Below are positions 59,564 through 64,000 of a stretch of 64,000 nt of DNA, one piece after another. A program made the position numbers and the translations under genes. The notes beneath the pieces were generated by a model that ran no database searches, had not been told where the DNA came from, and was given only the letters and a program-made list of their open reading frames with translations. How positions within the stretch are numbered: the first letter of the stretch is position 1; each line of letters begins with the position of its first letter. This stretch comes from a bacterium (GTDB taxonomy: Bacteria; UBP6; UBA1177): positions 124,001 to 188,000 of the forward strand of contig JAFQZM010000017.1 of NCBI GenBank assembly GCA_017405875.1. Reading direction: 5' to 3'.

Positions 59564-60202
59564 ATGAAAGTTTTGCTTTTTAACGGTTCGCCGCACAAAA
59601 ACGGCTGCACGTTCACCGCTTTGGAAGAGATCGCGAAAACTTTGAAGGAAGAGGGGATCGATTCCGAAATTTATCAGATCGGGACCGGTGCGATCACCCC
59701 TTGCAGGGCTTGCGGAATGTGCGGAAAACTCGGAAAATGCGTCGTAAACGATGACGGTGTGAATGATTTCGTTGACTATGCAGCCGGTTTCGACGGTTTT
59801 GTTTTCGGCTCTCCTGTTCATTATGCTTCGGCAAGCGGTGCTATCACAGCTTTTCTGGACAAGGTTTTCGTCTCCGCTTTCAAATCGGGCAGGGGAGATA
59901 TCTTCAGGCACAAACCGGGAGCTGCGATCGCAAGTGCGAGACGCGCCGGAACGACCGCGACTTTAGATCAGCTCAATAAATATATGAGCATTTCGGAAAT
60001 GCCTATAATTTCGGGCAGATACTGGAACATGGTCCACGGCGGCAAACCCGATGACGTGAAACAGGATCTTGAAGGAATGCAGAACATGCGCATCCTTGCC
60101 CGAAACTTCGCATGGCACCTCAAATGCCGCGAGGCTGCCGAAAAAGCGGGAGTTAAGCTGCCGGAAAGAGAAGAAATCGTCTCCACGAATTTTATAAGAT
60201 AA
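59564..60202 (+). CDS. NADPH-dependent FMN reductase / iron-sulfur flavoprotein-like
   Basis: The 212-residue flavodoxin-fold protein has the FMN phosphate loop G-S-P-H-K-N-G near 8 and a compact cysteine motif C-R-A-C-G-M-C-G-K-L-G-K-C near 48-60 (C-x2-C-x2-C-x5-C). This matches the 4Fe-4S ligand motif of Isf-type flavoproteins. G-S-P-V-H-Y-A-S near 85 binds FMN in relatives. It likely passes electrons from a reduced carrier in anaerobic redox defence. A strong GGAGGG ribosome site precedes it. The alkyltransferase gene follows within 6 bases. Confidence 0.9.
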   Translation: MKVLLFNGSPHKNGCTFTALEEIAKTLKEEGIDSEIYQIGTGAITPCRACGMCGKLGKCVVNDDGVNDFVDYAAGFDGFVFGSPVHYASASGAITAFLDKVFVSAFKSGRGDIFRHKPGAAIASARRAGTTATLDQLNKYMSISEMPIISGRYWNMVHGGKPDDVKQDLEGMQNMRILARNFAWHLKCREAAEKAGVKLPEREEIVSTNFIR

Positions 60203-60208
60203 CGGCAA

Positions 60209-60721
60209 ATGACTTTCACAAAGATCTACCGCACGCCAAACGGTTTTGACGACATGGTGATGAGCTCCGACGGCGAAGTGCTCACCGGCTTGAGGTTCAT
60301 AAACAAGCAAGATCAGTCAAAACAGACAATGGATCGCGAAGAAAAAGACCTTTCTGTTTTCAGCGACACAAAGAAGTGGCTCGACATCTATTTTTCGGGC
60401 AGGCAACCTGATTTTATTCCGGCATACCGCATAGATCGCTTCACTCCATTCAGAAAGAAAGTCTCTGACATAATGCAATCCATCCCGTTTGGACATACCA
60501 TGACTTACGGTGAGATCGCGGCACTTATCGCACAGAAGCGCGGCATCAAAAGAATGTCTGCGCAGGCTGTGGGAGGTGCTGTCGGCTGGAATCCTCTCTG
60601 CATAATCATTCCCTGCCACCGTGTTATCGGTGTAAACAAAAGCCTTACCGGTTACGGCGGCGGCATCAAAAACAAGATCGCGCTGCTGAAACTGGAAGGG
60701 ATAGATTTCAGGAAACCGTAA
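60209..60721 (+). CDS. ogt: Methylated-DNA-protein-cysteine methyltransferase
   Basis: This DNA-repair protein removes alkyl groups from O6-guanine onto its own Cys. The 170-residue protein has an N-terminal domain of about 80 residues, a DNA-binding helix segment (G-H-T-M-T-Y-G-E-I-A near 91), the active P-C-H-R-V motif near 137-141 and G-Y-G-G-G near 152. Length suits the Ogt/MGMT family. It starts 6 bases after the flavin reductase without a clear ribosome site, so it is probably translationally coupled. Confidence 0.94.
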   Translation: MTFTKIYRTPNGFDDMVMSSDGEVLTGLRFINKQDQSKQTMDREEKDLSVFSDTKKWLDIYFSGRQPDFIPAYRIDRFTPFRKKVSDIMQSIPFGHTMTYGEIAALIAQKRGIKRMSAQAVGGAVGWNPLCIIIPCHRVIGVNKSLTGYGGGIKNKIALLKLEGIDFRKP

Positions 60722-60741
60722 ACTTCCGCGGTGTCAGAATC

Positions 60742-60799
60742 CGCCAAATTGCCAAGCAAAAATGCGCCAAATTGCCAAGCAAAAATGCGCCAATTTGCC
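60742..60799. repeat. 23-bp tandem repeat (two full, one partial unit)
   Basis: CGCCAAATTGCCAAGCAAAA plus ATG repeats exactly at 60742-60764 and 60765-60787, with a partial third unit to 60799. It is in the 149-base gap after ogt. No spacer structure is present, so it is not CRISPR. Confidence 0.9.
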
Positions 60800-60823
60800 A
60801 AATTTGTTGATTTTAGTGGATTT

Positions 60824-60861
60824 TTGCACATGCTTTTTCGGTTTCATGTGGTGTGAAAAAG
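60824..60861 (+). promoter_or_regulatory. Inverted-repeat element shared with 56281
   Basis: CACATG (60827-60832) and CATGTG (60845-60850) form an inverted repeat with a 12-base loop. It is followed by GTGTGAAAAAGGAG, which includes the ribosome site of the acetyltransferase gene. The 38 bases resemble 56281-56319. It may be an operator or an RNA element near the start codon. Confidence 0.45.
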
Positions 60862-60870
60862 GAGCAAAAT

Positions 60871-61515
60871 ATGAACTGCGAAACAAAACCCGATCCGAAT
60901 GTCGTTCATCCGATTGACGGCTACGAAAAAGAGATTTATGTGAAGCCGACACTAAAAAATCCCGCGATCATCGTTGGTGATTTCACCTATATTGCAGATT
61001 CCGATTTTGAAAGTCATGTGACACACCTTTACGAATGGAACGGCGACAGGCTGATAATCGGTAAGTTCTGCCAGATTGCCGCAGGGGTCGAGTTTGTGAT
61101 GAACGGCGCGAACCACCAGATGAATGCAATAACTACTTTTCCGTTTTACACGCTGCAGGGCTGGAATATGAAGGCTCCCGCTCTTTCCGATCTGCCGCTC
61201 AAGGGCGACACAGTTATCGGAAACGATGTTTGGATCGGTCAGAATGCAACGATCATGCCGGGAGTTCATATCGGTGACGGAGCGATCATCGGGGCGAACA
61301 GCACAGTCGCAGGCGAAGTCCAGCCTTACACGATTGTTGCCGGAAACCCTGCACGCCTTATCCGCAAACGCTTTGACGACGAAATGATCGATCTGCTTGA
61401 ACGCTTTGCGTGGTGGGATAAACCGATAGATGAAATAAATGTACTTATCCCGATTCTTACGAGCAGTGACTTGGAGAAGGTTAGGAAAGAGATCAAATTG
61501 AGACTCGGAAAGTAG
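60871..61515 (+). CDS. Vat-like xenobiotic O-acetyltransferase (left-handed beta-helix)
   Basis: The ATG at 60871 with AAGGAG gives 214 residues. It follows the streptogramin-A acetyltransferase (Vat/XAT) pattern: P-I-D-G-Y near 13, I-I-G-K-F-C-Q-I-A-A-G-V near 62, the catalytic His in N-G-A-N-H-Q-M-N near 80, then hexapeptide repeats G-N-D-V-W-I-G-Q-N-A-T-I-M-P-G-V and V-A-G-N-P-A-R-L-I near 160. Family members transfer acetyl groups from acetyl-CoA to hydroxyls of small molecules. Drug resistance cannot be concluded from sequence alone. Confidence 0.88.
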   Translation: MNCETKPDPNVVHPIDGYEKEIYVKPTLKNPAIIVGDFTYIADSDFESHVTHLYEWNGDRLIIGKFCQIAAGVEFVMNGANHQMNAITTFPFYTLQGWNMKAPALSDLPLKGDTVIGNDVWIGQNATIMPGVHIGDGAIIGANSTVAGEVQPYTIVAGNPARLIRKRFDDEMIDLLERFAWWDKPIDEINVLIPILTSSDLEKVRKEIKLRLGK

Positions 61516-61599
61516 ACTTTTAAATGACTTCTCGATTAGGAGCATCCAATGTCCTCAAGTAGAGGCTAAAAAACAGGCTGTCAAATGAATTTGATTCAG

Positions 61600-62075
61600 T
61601 TACGGCTTGCAGTGAAACTCTATCGTGCACCTGTCGCGAAGCTGGCGCAGCATCCTTCTTCTCTGTCTGAGTCTAGGATTCTGGATGATCCAGACGCCCG
61701 CCATTTCCCACATTGCGAAAGCGCCGATAGTCGATAGAATCGTGAAGGCGACTTTGTCAACGAACTTTTCGATGGTGATGCTGACGGCGATGAACATGGC
61801 GCCGATGATAAACATCCACAACTGCCGCATGATATTGATTCTGGCTTCGCGTTTCAGCAGCAGAAATTCCTCGTCATACCAGTCGTTGAAAGCTTGTTTC
61901 ATGCGCTCTTCATCAACAGGCTGTTTCGTGACGATTATTATCCGCATATCCTGATGCAGACTGATTCTGCGCTGCTTGAGTTCGATATATTCCCTCAGAT
62001 CCGTGCTGAGTTCCGAAGTCCCGCTGTAATGATTGTAAAGGTCTGACTCGCAGTTTGCTTGATGATGTCCTGCAT
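61600..62075 (-). pseudogene. Two-helix membrane protein gene with an apparent frameshift
   Basis: The 115-residue frame from the ATG at 61947 has two hydrophobic helices (about 46-66 and 68-88) and a basic R-Q-R-R-R tail. Protein-like sequence continues upstream in the same frame (S-G-T-S-E-L-S-T-D-L-R-E-Y-I) but has no start codon. The plausible start (ATG at 62075, M-Q-D-I-I-K-Q-T-A) is in another frame. Shifting frame near 62028-62036 would join them into a protein of about 158 residues. Either it is a recent pseudogene or one base is wrong in the assembly. I do not know the family. Confidence 0.6.
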
Positions 62076-62153
62076 GCCGTTTTTCTCTTCAAACACCCGA
62101 AAAAACGCGGCATTTTAGGTTTTTCGGCAGAGATGACAAGTTTCTGCAGTTGT

Positions 62154-62762
62154 TCAGAATTGTTCAGCCCATTTTGCGAGTTCGGCTTTGTCCTGTCTGC
62201 CGTTCATCATTTTTCCTTCGATGATAGTTGCTTTCGGTGCGCTCGGCTGAAGTTCCTTCACGGTGTTTCCGAAGCCGCTGCCTCCGCTCGTCGCAAAAAC
62301 GACTACTTTCTTTCCGCTGAAATCGTAGTTTTCAAGGAAAGTGTTGATGATGTGCGGAGCCACATACCACCAGATCGGGAAACCGATGAAGATCACGTCG
62401 TAATCGGCGATCTTTGCGTTTTTGTCGGCAAGTTTCGGACGGCTTTTCTTGTCAGCCATCTCAACGCTGGAGCGGGAAGATTTGTCTCTCCAGTCGAGAT
62501 CGTTGCTCGTGTATTTTGTCTCAGGTCTGATTTCATAAAGGTCGGCTTTTGCGGCTTCGGCAAGCTCTTTCGCGACTCTTGCGGTCGTTCCGCTCGCACT
62601 GAAATAGGCGACTAATTTCTTCGGCATCTTTTTTCCTCCTTCATTTTGTTGAACAGCAGTTTTCTGAGCATTTTCCGGCTGTTTTTTCGTTTCGGACTTT
62701 CCCTGAGCGAAGAGAACAGCCGCAAGCAGTGCAACGACTAACATCACAATAACTTTTTTCAT
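62154..62762 (-). CDS. Exported flavodoxin
   Basis: The ATG at 62762 with GGAGG gives 203 residues. A signal peptide (M-K-K-V-I-V-M-L then A-V-L-F-A) and a short Lys/Gln linker precede a flavodoxin domain (about 50-203) of Flavodoxin_4 type: Y-F-S-A-S-G-T-T for the FMN phosphate near 56, and G-F-P-I-W-W-Y near 135. A flavodoxin outside the cytoplasm is unusual and implies an exported electron carrier, possibly reducing envelope proteins or quinones. Its promoter overlaps one of two palindromic operators. Confidence 0.9.
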   Translation of the reverse strand: MKKVIVMLVVALLAAVLFAQGKSETKKQPENAQKTAVQQNEGGKKMPKKLVAYFSASGTTARVAKELAEAAKADLYEIRPETKYTSNDLDWRDKSSRSSVEMADKKSRPKLADKNAKIADYDVIFIGFPIWWYVAPHIINTFLENYDFSGKKVVVFATSGGSGFGNTVKELQPSAPKATIIEGKMMNGRQDKAELAKWAEQF

Positions 62763-62827
62763 TCGATCCTCCATACAAGGTTTTGTCACATCCGGCGTCT
62801 GCCGGAACGGCATAATTTATATAAAAC

Positions 62828-62864
62828 TGACACGATGTCAAAATAAATAATTGACACGATGTCA
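62828..62864. promoter_or_regulatory. Double palindromic operator overlapping the flavodoxin promoter
   Basis: TGACACGATGTCA occurs twice (62828-62840 and 62852-62864), with centres 24 bases apart. On the minus strand TTGACA (62841-62836) overlaps the first site and TAAATT follows after 16 bases, so binding would block the flavodoxin promoter. The second site lies 8 bases beyond the Rrf2 gene's stop. A related site is at 59521. Confidence 0.7.
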
Positions 62865-62871
62865 GTATAAA

Positions 62872-63294
62872 TCACTTAACCTGTTCAACCAGATCTGCAA
62901 TGGTTGTTTTGGAAAGTTCTGTTTCAAGCGCATTCTGGGCGTTGTGCAGAACGGGGTCAAGGACTGTGTGGATGTTTTTTCCTATCGGGCATTCTGGATT
63001 GGGGGAGGGATGAAAGTTAAAAACTTCCTGTCCGCACTCGGTATCATTTATTGCGTGATAAACGTCAAGCAGGCTGATTTTGTTGGGGTTTTTCGCCAGA
63101 TGTGATCCGCCGACACCGGCTGTTGTCTCGATCAGCCCTGCGTGTTGGAGCTGAAGCAGGATTTTTCTGATTATGACTGCATTGACTCCGGTGCTTCCGG
63201 CAATGAAATCGGATGTTACGCGATAATCTTTCTCAAAATACATGATGCACAGAAGTGTGTGTACCGCCGCAGTGAAACGGACTGAGATTTTCAT
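62872..63294 (-). CDS. Rrf2-family transcriptional regulator
   Basis: The ATG at 63294 (AAAGGGG site) gives 140 residues. The winged helix (about 2-70) has the Rrf2 pattern K-I-S-V-R-F-T-A-A-V, then N-A-V-I-I-R-K-I-L-L-Q-L near 40 and G-V-G-G-S-H-L near 62. The C-terminal part has two Cys (E-C-G-Q near 87 and E-C-P-I-G near 103). The spacing is not the compact three-Cys iron-sulfur motif of IscR/NsrR, so thiol sensing, as proposed for YwnA-like members, is likelier. It very likely binds the TGACA-N3-TGTCA sites next to it and controls the exported flavodoxin. Confidence 0.9.
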   Translation of the reverse strand: MKISVRFTAAVHTLLCIMYFEKDYRVTSDFIAGSTGVNAVIIRKILLQLQHAGLIETTAGVGGSHLAKNPNKISLLDVYHAINDTECGQEVFNFHPSPNPECPIGKNIHTVLDPVLHNAQNALETELSKTTIADLVEQVK

Positions 63295-63352
63295 TGTTCC
63301 CCTTTTTAAGCGAATTAGCAAAAGGCAGAGCATTGAAGTATTCCGCCAAACT

Positions 63353-64000
63353 CTATGCTTTTACCAGAGAAATACGTTTTTGTATATAAAAAACTTCACC
63401 GATGTCACCGTTGATACATATTGATCTGTTTGAAATTTCCGGCGGAACGACCGCTTCCCCGAAGTTTACGCAGACATAGAAAGCGTTTTTGTTGAGCGTG
63501 GTCATGCGCCAGAACGGATATTTGATGATCATAGGAGTGTTTCCGCCGACTCCGAGTTCGAGGAAGAGGACTTTCCCGTCTTTCGTGGCATTTCTTGAAA
63601 CAAGAAAATTTTTGTATCTTTCTGACGCCGCGTACCAGCCTTCATCCTGCACGAAAGTGTTGTCGGAACGAAGATTCATGCTCATCGGCTTTCCGCATTT
63701 AGGGCAGTGAGGAACAAGTTTGGACGGGATTTTCATATCGCGCTGCTCTTCGAACATAAGCCTGATTTCCGCTTCGTTGTCGTAAGTCTCCTGATGACAC
63801 GGCTCGCTGCACTGGAACAAACCATAATCTCCCTGCATGTAATAAAGGCGCGATTTGTCGAATCCAGCTTTCTGAAAACAATGGTCGACATTCGTAGTTA
63901 TGACAAAATAATCCTTATCTTTCACAAGAGAAAGCAGATTTTCGTACACAGGTTTCGGGGCATCCATGTAGCGGTTTATCATAATGTAGCGGCTCCAGTA
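63353..64000 (-). CDS. Macrodomain-associated sirtuin (SirTM), 5' end outside window
   Basis: The frame is open to the right window edge, so the N-terminus is missing. The visible 215 residues match class M sirtuins: R-Y-I-x-I-N-R-Y, F-V-I-T-T-N-V-D-H with F-Q-K-A-G-F, then M-Q-G-D-Y-G-L-F-Q-C (His replaced by Gln next to G-D), the zinc Cys pairs C-S-E-P-C and C-P-K-C, and L-E-L-G-V-G-G-N-T-P. SirTM enzymes ADP-ribosylate lipoylated GcvH-L in an oxidative-stress operon with a macrodomain protein and LplA2. Those partners would be beyond the window. Confidence 0.9.
   Translation of the reverse strand, partial: YWSRYIMINRYMDAPKPVYENLLSLVKDKDYFVITTNVDHCFQKAGFDKSRLYYMQGDYGLFQCSEPCHQETYDNEAEIRLMFEEQRDMKIPSKLVPHCPKCGKPMSMNLRSDNTFVQDEGWYAASERYKNFLVSRNATKDGKVLFLELGVGGNTPMIIKYPFWRMTTLNKNAFYVCVNFGEAVVPPEISNRSICINGDIGEVFYIQKRISLVKA

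Noticed and set aside
60731-60736. A further Rrf2 site (GTGTCA) after ogt
   Set aside because: Only one half-site is present and the other arm is missing.
60742-60799. Possible CRISPR repeats
   Set aside because: Units are directly adjacent without spacers, and no cas genes are present.

Overview
The window looks like a chromosomal piece of a diderm (Gram-negative type) anaerobe with moderate GC. Its best match is a Myxococcota/Deltaproteobacteria-like lineage from a gut or similar habitat. The evidence is the Agl/Glt-style envelope genes (TPR lipoproteins, one TolQ with two TolR/ExbD proteins, and AgmX/PglI-type C-terminal domains), a PEGA-tailed Ser/Thr kinase, and EGF-like and Asp-rich lipoproteins. 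Mixed in are families common in gut bacteria: AAA-ATPase/PDDEXK_9, DUF3791, DUF3990 and large hybrid histidine kinases. This is inferred from gene content only. No rRNA, tRNA, CRISPR array or transposase was seen, and no gene-free stretch exceeds about 300 bases.

Region 1 (1-24.7 kb, all +) is the most striking part. Two blocks carry paralogous genes in the same order: large TPR protein, TPR lipoprotein, promoter, small exported protein, AgmX-like transmembrane protein, outer-membrane barrel. Block A is 1-5.8 kb; block B is 6.7-20.7 kb. Only block B has a TolQ-TolR-TolR proton-channel motor. A polysaccharide export set follows directly: beta-barrel, short OPX lipoprotein, Wzc-type co-polymerase/tyrosine kinase, then RlpA-like and OmpH/Skp-like proteins. 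Glutamate racemase sits between the blocks. In Myxococcus the paralogous Glt and Nfs envelope machines share one Agl motor, and Nfs works with Exo polysaccharide export. I infer a comparable surface-polymer machine here.

Region 2 (24.7-31.3 kb) holds a Ser/Thr kinase behind a structured leader, a protein with an Hsp33-like zinc tail, NAD kinase and an Smr protein. A sirtuin and an EGF-like lipoprotein follow on the opposite strand, then a Bro-N/Fic fusion.

Region 3 (31.4-49.1 kb) is a signalling and rearrangement region. It has a REC-degenerate GGDEF-EAL protein with an Hpt partner and three large hybrid kinases, one fused to an amino-acid permease. Two AAA-ATPase/nuclease-fold paralogues and surface lipoproteins lie among duplicated DNA: a 189-bp copy of a kinase 5' end, copied promoter segments and a broken DUF3791 gene.

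Region 4 (49.1-54.5 kb) is accessory. It has a DUF3791-DUF3990-small ORF module (candidate ADP-ribosyltransferase-type toxin system), a run of four XRE regulators with a Sel1 protein, and a DUF4143 ATPase.

Region 5 (54.5-64 kb) holds single-function metabolic and stress genes: an MFS transporter, fRMsr, a C_GCAxxG_C_C protein, another hybrid kinase, a methyltransferase, an iron-sulfur-flavoprotein-like reductase, an alkyltransferase, a Vat-like acetyltransferase, an exported flavodoxin, an Rrf2 regulator and a SirTM-type sirtuin cut by the window edge. Three copies of a TGACA-N3-TGTCA palindrome suggest a local Rrf2 regulon joining the exported flavodoxin and the flavin reductase.
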